A DNA stretch of 64,000 nt, taken from assembly GCF_011038845.1 (NCBI RefSeq), contig NZ_JAAKDW010000006.1, positions 5,001 through 69,000 on the forward strand, read 5' to 3'. The notes beneath the pieces are model-generated. The model worked only from the letters and a program-made list of their open reading frames with translations. It was not told where the DNA came from and made no database searches. Source of the DNA: Enterococcus sp. ZJ1622. Lineage in GTDB: Bacteria; Bacillota; Bacilli; Lactobacillales; Enterococcaceae. The translations under genes were made by a program, and so were the position numbers. This document shows, one piece after another, positions 36,878 to 47,848 of this stretch (positions within the stretch are counted from its first letter, which is position 1; every line of letters starts with the position of its first letter).

Positions 36878-37159
36878 TCAATTCTCTGGTAGTGGACAAG
36901 TTGGATGCGTGTTTAAATAGCGCTCTTTTTGAACGCGTGTCAGCTTCTTGAAGGCTGACTCTGCTTTGGTGGCCTCACTTCTCGTCGAAAAGACTTCAGC
37001 ATGGATCATTTCAACGGGACGTCTTTTTTGAAGACGAGTGTATTTAGCACCGGTGCCACTGTTATGTTCTGCTAGTCGTCTAGCTAGGTCTGTCGTATAA
37101 CCGCCGTAAAACGTCTGATCCTTGCAATGTAAGACATAAAAGTAATGTTCATTTGCCAT
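36878..37159 (-). CDS. GIY-YIG nuclease superfamily protein (YazA-like)
   Basis: A 93-aa single-domain protein of the UPF0213/YazA group. The GIY-YIG signature is seen as [16 protein letters not shown] near the N-terminus and RLAEHNSG with the conserved Arg and His; the Glu in AESAFKKL is near 68. Small family members sit next to trmN6 (yabB) in many Firmicutes, as here. The start at 37159 overlaps the end of trmN6 by 11 bases, suggesting coupling. Substrate unknown. Confidence 0.85.
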   Translation of the reverse strand: MANEHYFYVLHCKDQTFYGGYTTDLARRLAEHNSGTGAKYTRLQKRRPVEMIHAEVFSTRSEATKAESAFKKLTRVQKERYLNTHPTCPLPEN

Positions 37160-37883
37160 AGAGCATCTCTCGGACCTCTGGCGTGTACTCGCCATTTTTA
37201 TCGTAAGTAAGAAGTGGCGGTGCGATTTTGAAGCCATCGGTTTTTCCTTCTTTGATTCCTTCGATCAGCAAAATATTTGCCTCTTTTCCTTCTTTCGGAT
37301 AAACAAATTGCACACGTTTTGGCATGATATGACAAGCCTGCATGACAGTGAGGATCTCCAAGAAACGGTCCGGACGGTGGACCATGGCGAAACGGCCATT
37401 CGTTTTCAGAAGTTTTGCGGAAATATCGATCACTTGTTCTAAGGTCGTATGGATTTCATGTCGGGCGATTGCCAAGTGTTCATTCGGATTTTTTTTGCTA
37501 GTCGGCAATCCTTTGAAGTAAGGGGGATTGCATACGACTAGATCACAAGAATTATGTCGGACAACGGACAAACTGTCTTTCAGATCAAGCGTGTGGACGG
37601 TCATCTGATCATCCAGTTGATTGAGCGAAACACTGCGTCTAGCCATGTCTGCCAAGCGTGGCTGCAGCTCGATCGCATCGATCGCTGCACGTGTTCGTTT
37701 GCTTAGGAAAAGACCTACCGCACCATTACCGGCACAAAGATCCACAATCTGTCCTTTTTTCGGCACGCGGGCAAAATGAGCGAGTAACACAGCATCTAAT
37801 GAAAAAGAAAATACTTGAGCGCTTTGAATGATTTTGATATCTTCTGCGTATAATTGATCGATTCGTTCGTCTTCGTGAAGCAT
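37149..37883 (-). CDS. tRNA1(Val) (adenine37-N6)-methyltransferase (TrmN6/YabB-like)
   Basis: A 244-aa class I methyltransferase. The SAM motif [12 protein letters not shown] is near residue 45 and the catalytic NPPY in CNPPYFKG near 121. It matches the YabB/YfiC group that modifies A37 of tRNA-Val; other N6-adenine RNA targets are possible. It is followed by the overlapping GIY-YIG gene, a conserved pair. Confidence 0.87.
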   Translation of the reverse strand: MLHEDERIDQLYAEDIKIIQSAQVFSFSLDAVLLAHFARVPKKGQIVDLCAGNGAVGLFLSKRTRAAIDAIELQPRLADMARRSVSLNQLDDQMTVHTLDLKDSLSVVRHNSCDLVVCNPPYFKGLPTSKKNPNEHLAIARHEIHTTLEQVIDISAKLLKTNGRFAMVHRPDRFLEILTVMQACHIMPKRVQFVYPKEGKEANILLIEGIKEGKTDGFKIAPPLLTYDKNGEYTPEVREMLYGK

Positions 37884-37918
37884 GTACTCCCTCCAAAATG
37901 AAAAAACTAGTCGGTTGT

Positions 37919-37947
37919 ATTATACTATTTTTATTAAAAAGAACCAA
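37919..37947 (-). promoter_or_regulatory. Promoter of the trmN6-GIY-YIG operon
   Basis: On the minus strand TTGGTT, 17 bases, TATAAT, about 36 bases before the start codon. Confidence 0.7.
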
Positions 37948-38009
37948 GGTGACTTGTCAAGCGAGAATTTTTTAGGCATACTATATCATAAGGAAGAAAG
38001 GAAGAGACT

Positions 38010-38636
38010 ATGTTTTATCGAATAATGCGAGGGATCGTCCGTTTCTTGTTAGCTTTAGTCAACGGAAATGCCCACTATGAAAATAAAGAAGTATTACCGC
38101 AAGATGAGAATTACATACTGGTTGCGCCACATCGTACGTGGTGGGACCCCTTATATCTAGCTGTAGCTGCGTCACCTAAAGAATTCAGCTTCATGGCAAA
38201 AGAAGAGCTGTTCAAAAATCCGATTCTGCGATTTATTTTGACGCACTCGAATGCTTTTCCTGTCAAAAGAGATAATCCGGGGCCAAGTGTCATCAAAACA
38301 CCCGTCAAGATTTTGAAATCCAGCAATTTAAGTTTGATCATGTTTCCAAGCGGGACCAGACACGCAACCGAGCTAAAAGGCGGAATGGCACTGATTTCCA
38401 GGATGTCTAAAGCGAAAGTCGTTCCTGCTGTTTACCAAGGGCCACTGACACTTGGGGATCTGTTCAAGCGAAAAAGAGTCACTGTCCGATTCGGGGAACC
38501 GATCGATCTGTCGGATATCAAGAAAACGGATAAAGAAGGATTAGCAGAAATCGAACGCCGCACACAAGCTGCATTTGATCGATTAGACAAAGAAGTAGAT
38601 CCGAATTTCAAATATGAAGTAAAGAAAAAACAATAA
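38010..38636 (+). CDS. plsC: 1-acyl-sn-glycerol-3-phosphate acyltransferase PlsC
   Basis: A 208-aa acyltransferase making phosphatidic acid at the membrane. The catalytic H-x4-D is HRTWWD near residue 44-49 and the glycerophosphate-binding motif is FPSGTRH near 112. An N-terminal hydrophobic segment anchors it. It is divergent from trmN6 and has AAGGAAAGGA upstream. A PlsC paralogue acting on another lysolipid is possible. Confidence 0.9.
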   Translation: MFYRIMRGIVRFLLALVNGNAHYENKEVLPQDENYILVAPHRTWWDPLYLAVAASPKEFSFMAKEELFKNPILRFILTHSNAFPVKRDNPGPSVIKTPVKILKSSNLSLIMFPSGTRHATELKGGMALISRMSKAKVVPAVYQGPLTLGDLFKRKRVTVRFGEPIDLSDIKKTDKEGLAEIERRTQAAFDRLDKEVDPNFKYEVKKKQ

Positions 38637-38812
38637 AAAAGAGAAGCAAGAAAACACAGTTGTTTTTTGTTATTGGAAGACCAGACGAGGGAGGATGAAG
38701 ATGTCCGCTCTCGTTTCTTTGTTTGTGTTCTTAAAAAGTAAAAATGATCACAGGTGTCATGTAGCTACTCAAAGTGTTATAATAATTAGAAAGACATTTT
38801 TGAGGTGAGTAG

Positions 38813-39934
38813 ATGCGCTTTTTACATACAGCCGATTGGCATATCGGAAAAAAATTACAAGGCTATGATTTGATCAAAGACCACGAACAGGTACTTTCTG
38901 ATATTTTAGAGATTGCAAAGGAAGAACGAGTAGATGCGATCGTCATAGCAGGAGACCTTTACGATCGCAGTGTTCCGTCAGTAGATGCGATCGAGTTGTT
39001 CAATCAGCTGATGATCAAGTGGAACTTGGATGAACGATTCCCGATTTTTGCCATATCCGGCAATCATGACAGCAGTATCCGGCTTTCAGCAGGTACGCCG
39101 TGGTTCTGCCACTCCAATTATTTTTTGCGTACTCGTTTTGCGGAAGCATTTGAACCCGTGGAATTCAAAGGGATCCAGTTCTATCTCCTTCCTTATTTTG
39201 AACCGATCGCAGCTAGAATCTATTTTGAAGATGACACGATCCGAACCATCCAGCAAGCGATGGAACGAGTCGTTACAAAAATGCAGGAAACGTTTGATCC
39301 GAAGAAAAAACAAGTACTGGTCAGCCATTTTTTTGTCTCAGGAAGTGTGAAATCAGACTCAGAAACAAAGATCGAAGTTGGCGGGTTGGATGCCGTCCCA
39401 GGAGATCTCCTGGAGCCGTTTGATTACGTGGCATTAGGTCATTTACACAATCAAGCCGCATTGAAACAGGAAAACGCACGTTACAGTGGCTCACCATTGA
39501 AATTTTCACTTTCAGAGATCCATCAGAAAAAAGGCGTGTGGATCGTGGATCTGGAAGATGAGCTATCTTTAGGATTTCGTGAACTAACACCTGTCCATGA
39601 GATCGAAGAAGTGACAGCAAGTTTCAAGGAGCTACTTGATCCGATGTTCTATCAAACACTGGATCGGGAAAATTATCTCCAGATCTACTTGACGGATCGA
39701 ACGATCATCCCGAACATGATGAATCAGCTTCGAAAAATCTATCCTCGGATACTCGGTGTTGAGCGGGCAAATGGGCGACAGAAATTGACGAAAAAAAGAC
39801 AGAAAACGATCGAAATGAAAGATCCGAAAAAATTAGCAGAAGTCTTCTTCACTGAGATGACGCAAGAACAACTGACCGAGAATCAGCAAAGATGGCTTGG
39901 AGAAACATTGCAAGAACTCACGGAAATGGAATGA
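38813..39934 (+). CDS. sbcD: DNA exonuclease subunit SbcD
   Basis: A 373-aa Mre11-type nuclease. Motifs in order: HTADWHIGKKL, IAGDLYDRS, ISGNHDS, LVSHFF and ALGHLHN. With SbcC it cleaves hairpins and blocked DNA ends. GAGGTGAG precedes the ATG. sbcC follows after 6 bases. Confidence 0.97.
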   Translation: MRFLHTADWHIGKKLQGYDLIKDHEQVLSDILEIAKEERVDAIVIAGDLYDRSVPSVDAIELFNQLMIKWNLDERFPIFAISGNHDSSIRLSAGTPWFCHSNYFLRTRFAEAFEPVEFKGIQFYLLPYFEPIAARIYFEDDTIRTIQQAMERVVTKMQETFDPKKKQVLVSHFFVSGSVKSDSETKIEVGGLDAVPGDLLEPFDYVALGHLHNQAALKQENARYSGSPLKFSLSEIHQKKGVWIVDLEDELSLGFRELTPVHEIEEVTASFKELLDPMFYQTLDRENYLQIYLTDRTIIPNMMNQLRKIYPRILGVERANGRQKLTKKRQKTIEMKDPKKLAEVFFTEMTQEQLTENQQRWLGETLQELTEME

Positions 39935-39940
39935 TCAATC

Positions 39941-42900
39941 ATGAAACCAAAAAAATTACGACTTAAAAACTTTGGCCCATTTATCGATGAGACCATTGAT
40001 TTTTCACGTTTGACCGAAGCACCGCTTTTTTTGATCAGCGGGAAGACAGGCGCTGGAAAAACCACGATTTTTGACGGGATGACTTATGCGCTGTTCGGTG
40101 AAACATCTGGCAAACTGCGTTCTGGAAAAGAAATGCGCTCGCTCTTTGCTACGCCGGAAGAAGAAACGAGTGTGATCTTTTCTTTTGAGCATCAAAAAAT
40201 GAATTATGAAGTCGAACGAAAACCGGAACAGCTGTTAGCGAAGCGAAAAGGCGAAGGCAACAGGAAACAGGCAGCCAAGGTAACACTGACGATCTTTGAT
40301 GAAAAAGGAAAAGAACTCAAACAATTCACGAAACGAAGTGAAGCAGATCAACTGATTAGAGAAATGATGAATCTCGATGCCAAGCAGTTTTCGCAAATCG
40401 TCTTGCTACCGCAAGGAGAATTCCGAAATTTCCTCGTTTCTTCAAGTAGTGATAAAGAGATCGTTCTACGAAATCTTTTCGGGACGCATTTCTTCCAGCA
40501 GTTCAATGAACGGCTGAAAGAAAAATCGAAGAATCAGCAAAAGAAACTGGATCATCTGGAACAGGCATTATACTCACTTCAAAAACGGTTTGTTTTCCTT
40601 GACGATGAGGCTTCTGCGGATGATGATCTAGGGTTTGATGCTGTACTAGCTCAATGGGAAAACGAACAGCTGACGATCGAAAAGCAGATCGAAGAAGAAA
40701 AGCAATCGCTAAAGAAACAGCAATCGGCGCAAAAACAGCTTGAAATCGCGTATTACCGCTTTGAATCACTTCAAAAACAACAAGAAGAAAAAACAAAGCT
40801 TTTACAAAAACAGCAAGAATTAGCCGATCAGAAAAGCGAAATAGAGGAAAAGAAACGCTGGATTGGGTATTATGAATTTACACAGAAGTTGATTGAGCCG
40901 ATCACACGTAAGAAGGAATACGAAAAAGAACAAGAAGAATTGAGCCAAAGTCACGAAGAATATTCGAGACAACTCGCACAGCTCCTCCTTGCCTATAGAG
41001 AATGGCAGAAGAAAGAACCAGAAAGACTGGCTCAGCAATCAACTGTCAAACAACTCAGTGAAGCGTTACAAATGAAGCAGACCTTGATCCCAATCGCAAA
41101 AGAATGGCAGAAGAAGCAAGAAACGATCCGCCATCTGGAAACACAGCAAGCAGAAAAACAGGAAACAAGGCAACAACTCCGTCAGAGCTTGACAAATTGG
41201 CAGAAAAAACTGGGACATATCGAACAAGTATTATCAGGAAAAGAGCAGCTGCAAAAAGATCGTTTTGCCTATGAAAAACTGCAGCAGGTACAAAAAAGTT
41301 GGAAAGAGATCCAGAAACAGCAGGAAAAAGCGGCTAGTGAAAGGAACCAATGCAATGATCAGCTGGAAAAAACCAGTAAGAAAATAGCCAACAGCAGACG
41401 ATTGTTGATAGAACAGAAACAACAAGTCGTACAGCTGAAAAGCCAATGGGCAAAACAGCAGATCGCACGTCTCACGCTCCTTTTAGTTCCTGGAGAGCCT
41501 TGTCCGGTATGTGGTTCAGTCGAACATCCCAATGTTCAAAAAATCCATGAACAGCCAAATCAGGAAGAAATAACGGCAGTAGAGCAGCAATTGGCTGAGG
41601 CTGAAACAGCGGTTGAACGAACTTCTCAAGAACTTGGAAGAAAAGAAGCAGACGAAGCAAAACTCCAACAGCAGCTTCTTACGCTGAAGGAACATATGAA
41701 AGATCTTCAAGTAGAAGCAGATCGCTATCAGCAGAAATTGAAAACGAAAATCAACGAGGAATTCTTGTTTGCAGCAGCGGACGATCTGACGGTCTCTTTT
41801 ACGAAAATCGAAGAGTCGCTGGACGAGCGTATACGCGAATTTGCAGAAGCTGAAACACAACATCTGAGTATCACCCAAGAGATCGCTGAGATTGAGCTGA
41901 CATTGAGTAATCAGGAAAAACAACTGGCAGAAATCAATGAACAGCTGCAACGTGCACAAGGAGAGATCCAAGGGTTGAATCGCCAACTGAATGACCAGCA
42001 GGCTGATTCATTGGAAGAAGAAGCACAACAGCTGGCACAGCAGGTAGAAGTGAAAACCAGACAGCTGGCAAACGAAACAGCCGCAGGAACAGAGCTCAAC
42101 CAACAAGTACAAGTCCTAGAAGCCCAACTGCAATCGATTCATCTACAGCAAGAAAAAGCTGCGGTGAAAATACAAAAAGAACAGCAGAAAATCGAAGAAC
42201 AGCTAAGTAGTCAGACTCGTTTTTCGACACAAGAGGAGATCTGCACGTTTGGCCAGCAGCAAGCGTATTATGAAGAAGCAGTAAAAGCAGTTGCTCGTTA
42301 TCACGAAGATGCTTTAGTCACTGCTACTCGGTTGAGTCAATTAGAAAATGTGCATTTCGAAGAAGAAACACAGGATATGGAACAATTGAGTAGTCAGCTG
42401 GATATGATCAGAGAAGAAGTCAACTTACAGCAGGAAAGAGTATATAAACTGCAAGAACAAAAAGAAAGCAACCAAAAGATCTATCAGGAATTTGCAGCGA
42501 TCTATCAAGCTAGCCAGCAGCAGTTAGATGAATTGATACAGATGCAGCAGCTCTCGCAAACAATCAATGGAGAAAACCCTCGGAAAACAAGCTTGGAACG
42601 ATATGTCTTACAAGTTTATCTCCAGGAAGTGTTACAAGTCGCCAATGAGCATCTGCAGCGCCTGACGAAAAATCGGTATCAATTTGAATTGGCAGAGACG
42701 GTCGGGAGCTATCGTGGAAAAACAGGGTTGGAGATCAATGTTTATGATGATGAGGCCGGAATGACGCGAAGCGCGCATACCTTGTCAGGTGGAGAAAGTT
42801 TTATTGCGGCTCTTTCGCTGGCTCTAGCTTTGGCAGAAGTGATCCAAACACAAACAGGCGGTGTGACGATTGAAGCTTTATTCATCGATGAAGGCTTTGG

Positions 42901-43078
42901 CTCTTTGGATGAAGAAGCACTGGAAATGGCCATGGAAGCATTGGAAACCATCGAAAATGAAGGTAGAATGATCGGTATCATCAGTCATGTAAGAGAACTG
43001 AAAGAACGTATTTTACAACAAATAAGAATTGAGACAGAAGGTAGCGGACAAAGCAAAGTGCGCTATCATCTTGGATAA
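39941..43078 (+). CDS. sbcC: DNA exonuclease ATPase subunit SbcC
   Basis: A 1045-aa Rad50-type ATPase. Walker [10 protein letters not shown] is near residue 36-44, two long coiled-coil arms flank the zinc hook CPVCGS near 520, and the C-terminal half has signature TLSGGESF and Walker [13 protein letters not shown]. Unlike YhaN it has no membrane segment and keeps the zinc hook. It forms an operon with sbcD, and possibly with the SNF2 gene 18 bases downstream. Confidence 0.97.
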   Translation: MKPKKLRLKNFGPFIDETIDFSRLTEAPLFLISGKTGAGKTTIFDGMTYALFGETSGKLRSGKEMRSLFATPEEETSVIFSFEHQKMNYEVERKPEQLLAKRKGEGNRKQAAKVTLTIFDEKGKELKQFTKRSEADQLIREMMNLDAKQFSQIVLLPQGEFRNFLVSSSSDKEIVLRNLFGTHFFQQFNERLKEKSKNQQKKLDHLEQALYSLQKRFVFLDDEASADDDLGFDAVLAQWENEQLTIEKQIEEEKQSLKKQQSAQKQLEIAYYRFESLQKQQEEKTKLLQKQQELADQKSEIEEKKRWIGYYEFTQKLIEPITRKKEYEKEQEELSQSHEEYSRQLAQLLLAYREWQKKEPERLAQQSTVKQLSEALQMKQTLIPIAKEWQKKQETIRHLETQQAEKQETRQQLRQSLTNWQKKLGHIEQVLSGKEQLQKDRFAYEKLQQVQKSWKEIQKQQEKAASERNQCNDQLEKTSKKIANSRRLLIEQKQQVVQLKSQWAKQQIARLTLLLVPGEPCPVCGSVEHPNVQKIHEQPNQEEITAVEQQLAEAETAVERTSQELGRKEADEAKLQQQLLTLKEHMKDLQVEADRYQQKLKTKINEEFLFAAADDLTVSFTKIEESLDERIREFAEAETQHLSITQEIAEIELTLSNQEKQLAEINEQLQRAQGEIQGLNRQLNDQQADSLEEEAQQLAQQVEVKTRQLANETAAGTELNQQVQVLEAQLQSIHLQQEKAAVKIQKEQQKIEEQLSSQTRFSTQEEICTFGQQQAYYEEAVKAVARYHEDALVTATRLSQLENVHFEEETQDMEQLSSQLDMIREEVNLQQERVYKLQEQKESNQKIYQEFAAIYQASQQQLDELIQMQQLSQTINGENPRKTSLERYVLQVYLQEVLQVANEHLQRLTKNRYQFELAETVGSYRGKTGLEINVYDDEAGMTRSAHTLSGGESFIAALSLALALAEVIQTQTGGVTIEALFIDEGFGSLDEEALEMAMEALETIENEGRMIGIISHVRELKERILQQIRIETEGSGQSKVRYHLG

Positions 43079-43096
43079 AAAGGGAGATTGATAACT

Positions 43097-46000
43097 ATGA
43101 AATGGAGTATTCCAGAAAAAGTCATCGCACGCGGGCGCAAATACTTGCAAGAAGGCCGAGTGTTATCGGTTGTCCCTGACCAAGAAGAAAAAGTGTGGCA
43201 TGCAGAAGTCTTGGGTAGCGAGTTATACATGGTCGATTTAGACGGGACAGCAAAAGAAGTGGATTTTTGTCAGTGTCCGTATTGGGAAGAACATCATTAT
43301 TGTAAACACACAGTCGCAGTTGAACTGTATCTGCGCTCAAAAAATGTTTCGAGGATCATGAAAAATGATCAGCCTGCGCTAGAACCAGTGAAAAAAAGCA
43401 GTGAAGGCGAAATTTTGACGAAAGGTTTTTCCCGACTGCAAGTCCAAAGTTCGCCGCAAGCGATCCAGCCTTTGGTCATCGAATATCAGGTAGAGACGAT
43501 CGAGACGAATCATTACCATCCGGAGCTGTCGATTCTGGCTGTCTATTTTCGGATCGGCTATTTGGAAACACCGAAAAAAACCTACATCGTCAAAAATATC
43601 GTTGAATTCTTACAAGCCTATACGGAAAATGAAGTCTACACAGTGAATAAGCAATACCAGTTCCGTCTAGACAGACGGGCGTTCCAGAGTGAGGATCAGG
43701 AGATCTTGATGAATCTGGCCGGCTGTGCACAGACTCAGCTCCTATTAGGTGCAAACGGCCTGCAGGTAAAAGGAAAATTAGATAAACGATATCTGCTGCT
43801 TCCAGTCGAACAGGCTCAAACGTTACTTAGTCAAATGAATCAGACTACTCGTCTTCAAGTCCATATAAACGAGCAAACATATCAGGGAATCCAGTTTTCG
43901 GAAAAAGAGAAGCCGTTGCTATTCGAGATAACGAAACAAGCAGACCGCTATCTTCTCCAAGCAACGAATGACTTCGAGCTGTTTCTGACGCATTATCAGT
44001 GGGGGATGATCCATGGCACCTTCTATCACATGACGAAACACCAACAAGCTGTCTATCTGACTTGGAAACAGCTGATGCGCAGGTTTGAAGCGCCGGAAGT
44101 ATCATTTGATAAAGCGGAATTGTCATCTTTATTCAAAGAGATCGTTCCTTTATTGTCAGAGATTGGTGAAGTGTCCATTGACGATGAAGTGAATGCAGAA
44201 GTATCCGATGTCCCTGTCGAGTTCGTCTTCTTTTTTCGGAAATCAAAAGGGAAGATACAAGCACGCATCAATTTTGTGTATGGCGAGGTCACTTATTCGA
44301 CAGATAGCAGACATGAGATCATACCGGAAAATTCTTCTGAAGTCCTGAGAGACAAAGCACAAGAAAAACGAGTCCTTGAGTTATTCCGGATGTATCGCTA
44401 TCAGAAAAATGAGACTGGCTATGAACGGGACCTGCCAAGCGGCGAGGAGTTATATGCATTTTTCCGTACAGAATTATCCGTGTTCCGTCAGTTTGGTGAA
44501 GTGCGTATCGGCAAGAAACTGCGTGAACTCTATTTGGATGCTCAGAAACACCAGCCGCAATTGGAAGTAGCAGAAACCGGTTCTTGGCTAGATATCCGAT
44601 TCGATGTCACAGGGATCGAGGAACAGGAAATCGACCAAGTATTGCGCAGTCTGTTGAGAAATGATGCCTTTTATACTTTGGAAAACGGTCAAGTCCTGTC
44701 TTTTGATTCCGAAGAATTCCAGCAGACGAGCCAAATCCTGCAGCAATTTCGTGAATCACTCCATTCTGATTCAGGGACTATCCATGTTCCTAAAAACCAG
44801 GGATTGATCATTCAAGACAAATTAGCGGGAAGTAAAGCGACATTCAGTGACTCATTCAACAAAATGGTCCAGGATCTGATCCATCCGGAAAGCTATCAGG
44901 CAGAATTACCAACAGGACTGCATGCTGATTTGCGGGACTACCAGAAACAGGGGTTCCAATGGCTGAAGATGCTAGGACATTATCAATTCGGCGGTATCTT
45001 AGCAGATGAGATGGGCTTAGGAAAGACCTTGCAGACGATCGCATTCTTGTTATCGGAAAAAGAAGAAAAGGGAAACCTCTCAGCATTGATCGTGGCACCG
45101 GCTAGTCTGATCTACAACTGGCAGGCAGAAGTGAAGAAATTCGCACCTTCTTTAAGTATCCAGGTCATCAACGGAAACAAAAAAGAGCGTGAAGAACTGC
45201 TCTCTCGAGAAGCGGATATCCGAGTGACTTCATACGCCAGTCTGAGACAAGATCTGGCTGATTATCAGCAGCAAGCCCTTGAGTATCTGATCCTTGATGA
45301 AGCGCAGATGGTGAAAAACAGCAGCACAAAAACAGCACAGGCACTCCGTGAGCTAAGTATCCCGCAGCGCTTTGCTTTGAGTGGAACACCGATCGAGAAC
45401 AATCTTGAAGAGCTGTGGTCGCTGTTTGCAACGATCATGCCAGGGTTCTTTCCTAACCGGACACGATTCAGAGAACTCTCAACCGAAGAGATCGCGCAAA
45501 TGATCCGTCCATTCGTCTTGCGTCGCGACAAACAAACGGTACTGAAAGATTTACCGGAAAAAACAGAGATGAATCTTTATTCTGCTTTGACAGAAGAGCA
45601 GAAAACAGTCTATCTGGCTTATTTACGTCAAATGCGCGAAGAAATCTCTTCTATGGATTCTGAAGCCTTCAAAAAGAATCGGATCGGGATCTTAGCTGGA
45701 TTGACGCGGTTGAGACAAATCTGCTGTGATCCTCGCTTGTTTATCGATGATTACCAAGGTGGTTCTGGAAAACTGGAGCAGGTGAAGGATCTCTTGGTTG
45801 CCGCAAAAGAAAACAATCGGCGAGTCCTCTTGTTTTCTCAATTCACAGGGATGCTGACGATCTTACAAGAAGAACTGGCAGAATTAGGTCTGAGTACCTT
45901 CTATTTAAGAGGAAGTACGAAACCACAAGATCGCTTGACTATGGTAGATGCGTTCAATGATGGAGAAAGAGATGTTTTCCTGATCTCATTGAAAGCAGGA

Positions 46001-46291
46001 GGTACAGGTTTGAACCTGACAGGTGCTGACACCGTTATTTTATATGATCTGTGGTGGAATCCGGCGATCGAAGAGCAAGCAGCTGGACGTGCGCATCGGA
46101 TCGGGCAAAAGAACGTAGTAGAAGTATGGCGTATGATCGCAGAAGGAACGATTGAAGAGCGGATGAATTCCTTGCAGCAGGAAAAACGCGAATTGTTCCA
46201 AAAAGTCATCCAGGGAAATGAAGAACAGTTGACGAAATTGACCGAAGAAGATATTCGACTGATTCTGAGTGTGGGTGAATTGGAAGAATAA
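43097..46291 (+). CDS. SNF2/Rad54-family helicase with SWIM zinc finger
   Basis: A 1064-aa protein. An N-terminal SWIM finger (CQCPYWEEHHYCKH) lies near residues 56-70. A long middle region of unknown fold spans about 90-600. The SNF2 ATPase core has DEMGLGKTLQT near 637 and LDEAQMVKN near 734, then a helicase C domain with SLKAGGTGLNL and QAAGRAHRIGQ. Such proteins move along duplex DNA; the role of bacterial SWIM-SNF2 proteins is poorly known. ATG 43097 is 10 bases after GGGAG. Close spacing behind sbcDC suggests a DNA-repair context. Confidence 0.92.
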   Translation: MKWSIPEKVIARGRKYLQEGRVLSVVPDQEEKVWHAEVLGSELYMVDLDGTAKEVDFCQCPYWEEHHYCKHTVAVELYLRSKNVSRIMKNDQPALEPVKKSSEGEILTKGFSRLQVQSSPQAIQPLVIEYQVETIETNHYHPELSILAVYFRIGYLETPKKTYIVKNIVEFLQAYTENEVYTVNKQYQFRLDRRAFQSEDQEILMNLAGCAQTQLLLGANGLQVKGKLDKRYLLLPVEQAQTLLSQMNQTTRLQVHINEQTYQGIQFSEKEKPLLFEITKQADRYLLQATNDFELFLTHYQWGMIHGTFYHMTKHQQAVYLTWKQLMRRFEAPEVSFDKAELSSLFKEIVPLLSEIGEVSIDDEVNAEVSDVPVEFVFFFRKSKGKIQARINFVYGEVTYSTDSRHEIIPENSSEVLRDKAQEKRVLELFRMYRYQKNETGYERDLPSGEELYAFFRTELSVFRQFGEVRIGKKLRELYLDAQKHQPQLEVAETGSWLDIRFDVTGIEEQEIDQVLRSLLRNDAFYTLENGQVLSFDSEEFQQTSQILQQFRESLHSDSGTIHVPKNQGLIIQDKLAGSKATFSDSFNKMVQDLIHPESYQAELPTGLHADLRDYQKQGFQWLKMLGHYQFGGILADEMGLGKTLQTIAFLLSEKEEKGNLSALIVAPASLIYNWQAEVKKFAPSLSIQVINGNKKEREELLSREADIRVTSYASLRQDLADYQQQALEYLILDEAQMVKNSSTKTAQALRELSIPQRFALSGTPIENNLEELWSLFATIMPGFFPNRTRFRELSTEEIAQMIRPFVLRRDKQTVLKDLPEKTEMNLYSALTEEQKTVYLAYLRQMREEISSMDSEAFKKNRIGILAGLTRLRQICCDPRLFIDDYQGGSGKLEQVKDLLVAAKENNRRVLLFSQFTGMLTILQEELAELGLSTFYLRGSTKPQDRLTMVDAFNDGERDVFLISLKAGGTGLNLTGADTVILYDLWWNPAIEEQAAGRAHRIGQKNVVEVWRMIAEGTIEERMNSLQQEKRELFQKVIQGNEEQLTKLTEEDIRLILSVGELEE

Positions 46292-46292
46292 T

Positions 46293-46360
46293 AAAAAAGC
46301 ATGGAACTTGAGTATCTGACATCTAACTGTTATGTATACTTCAAATTTCATGCTTTTTCT
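46293..46360. terminator. Bidirectional terminator between the SNF2 gene and the HAD gene
   Basis: A long interrupted hairpin: AAAAAGCATG pairs with CATGCTTTTT at the base, and inner TTGAGTAT pairs with ATACTTCAA with one bulge. Flanked by A6 and T5. Confidence 0.8.
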
Positions 46361-46377
46361 AGTTGCTTCGAGTGAGA

Positions 46378-47085
46378 CTACGCAAAAATAGCCTGCATCG
46401 TTTCTAATAGCTGGTCGAACGAAGTGATCTCGATGTCACAGATGGAGGTTCCTTCGATCCTGCGCTCGCGGTGATTGAACCATAATGCGTTCCAATCTGC
46501 ACTTTTGGCGCCTAAGACGTCATTGTCGTAGTTATCGCCTACATAAAGTGTTTCAGAAGGGTGCATATTGAATGCTTTTTCAGCTAGCTGGAAAATCTCT
46601 TTTTCCGGTTTCTGGAAGCCGGTCGCTTGAGAGACAAGCATGTGTTCGACAGGTATCCAGTTGGCCAATTGGAGCTGGTTTAGTTTTTTTGTTTGGTGAT
46701 CAGTAGGACCGTTTGTGATAATCCCTAATGAAACTTGTTTTTCTTTTAGGTAATCCAATGTTTTCTTCACTTCTTCATGAAGACAGATATTATCGAGTTC
46801 TTCTTCGTAGACCTCTTGGAAACGAAGCCCTTCTTCTTCTGTGATATGCGGATAGTCCAGATCTTTTAAGGATTGGCTGATCCGATGTGCTCTCATATAT
46901 TCCAAAGTCCAGCTGCCAGCCATGACTTTAGGGAAATTCTCGTCGCTATGATGGCGGAAACGGATATAAAGAGGATGCATATCTTCATCTGAAACAAGCG
47001 GTACGACTCGTTTTACCGCATTACGAAATGGTTGTTGCTGATCATACATGGTATCATCAACATCAAACACAACTGATTTAATCAA
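46378..47085 (-). CDS. HAD superfamily phosphatase (YjjG/YfnB-like)
   Basis: A 235-aa HAD hydrolase with a helical cap. Motif I FDVDDTMYD (nucleophile Asp8) is near the start, motif II ITNGPTDH near 125, motif III QKPEKEIF near 160 and motif IV GDNYDNDV near 187. It resembles the YjjG nucleotide-phosphatase group, but the substrate cannot be fixed. Monocistronic. Confidence 0.85.
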   Translation of the reverse strand: MIKSVVFDVDDTMYDQQQPFRNAVKRVVPLVSDEDMHPLYIRFRHHSDENFPKVMAGSWTLEYMRAHRISQSLKDLDYPHITEEEGLRFQEVYEEELDNICLHEEVKKTLDYLKEKQVSLGIITNGPTDHQTKKLNQLQLANWIPVEHMLVSQATGFQKPEKEIFQLAEKAFNMHPSETLYVGDNYDNDVLGAKSADWNALWFNHRERRIEGTSICDIEITSFDQLLETMQAIFA

Positions 47086-47848
47086 AATTTTACACGCCTT
47101 TCGGTTTTCATTGGTTTTTTCACAAATCCTTGACTATTGTATCAGAAAAAAACACTTAGAAACGCTGATAAATAAAGGTTTTTCTTACTATATTTCTGAT
47201 TCCTTGTCAGAATAAGGATTGTCACTTTCAGTTTTTTTCACTAAAAATGATGTGAATACCAAAGTTTGATGAACAAATTAATCATCATAAGAGAGAACGC
47301 AAATGGTATTTTTAATGCAATATCTCGGTATTTTGCAAACCATCTGTTTTTTTAATACAGAGTGAATATAACTAAAAAAATATAAAATAACGTTATTTTA
47401 GATTTTTTTTTAAAATCATTTTCGTTTAACAATCATTGTTTGGCATATTTAGATTCTTAGTACAGATAGAATAAGCGTTATACTATGGTGGAAAGGCTGT
47501 TGCAATACCGCTCATATTTTGTATATAAGGAAATAAAAAACATAAAAATTCTTAAGAATCCGGTTTCATTTGTTTTTTCAGGTTAAATAATAGTACAGTT
47601 TTTTATGCTGTTTAATTACGTGCTAAAATTTGAATTAGATTTGAAAACTCTAATTTTATATTTTGGAATATAGCTAGAATGCTGTTTTTACGGAATATAA
47701 ACCTTAGATAACTTTCATTTTTTTTAAAAAAATTATGAAAAAAGCTAGCTATTTAAAAGTTGATTATGTATAATAGGAACAGATAGGAGATTATAATGAT
47801 CTTCTGTTACAAAAATGTGATGATTATCACGAAAAGGAGTGGTGCACG
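47086..47848. other. AT-rich gene-free stretch before spxA
   Basis: About 760 bases with no plausible gene on either strand and visibly lower GC than the flanks. It holds a terminator-like hairpin at about 47302-47352 (ATGGT/ACCAT outer and TGCAATA/TATTTTGCA inner pairs, then T7), preceded by a weak TTGTCA-17-TAAAAA element. A further AATTAGA/TCTAATT hairpin lies near 47645, and the spxA promoter is at the right end. I see no remnants of a coding sequence. Confidence 0.5.
47769..47774 (+). promoter_or_regulatory. Probable -10 of spxA
   Basis: TATAAT at 47769-47774, about 75 bases before the start; the 17-base-upstream hexamer TAGCTA is a poor -35, so an activator or a second promoter is possible. 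Confidence 0.45.
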
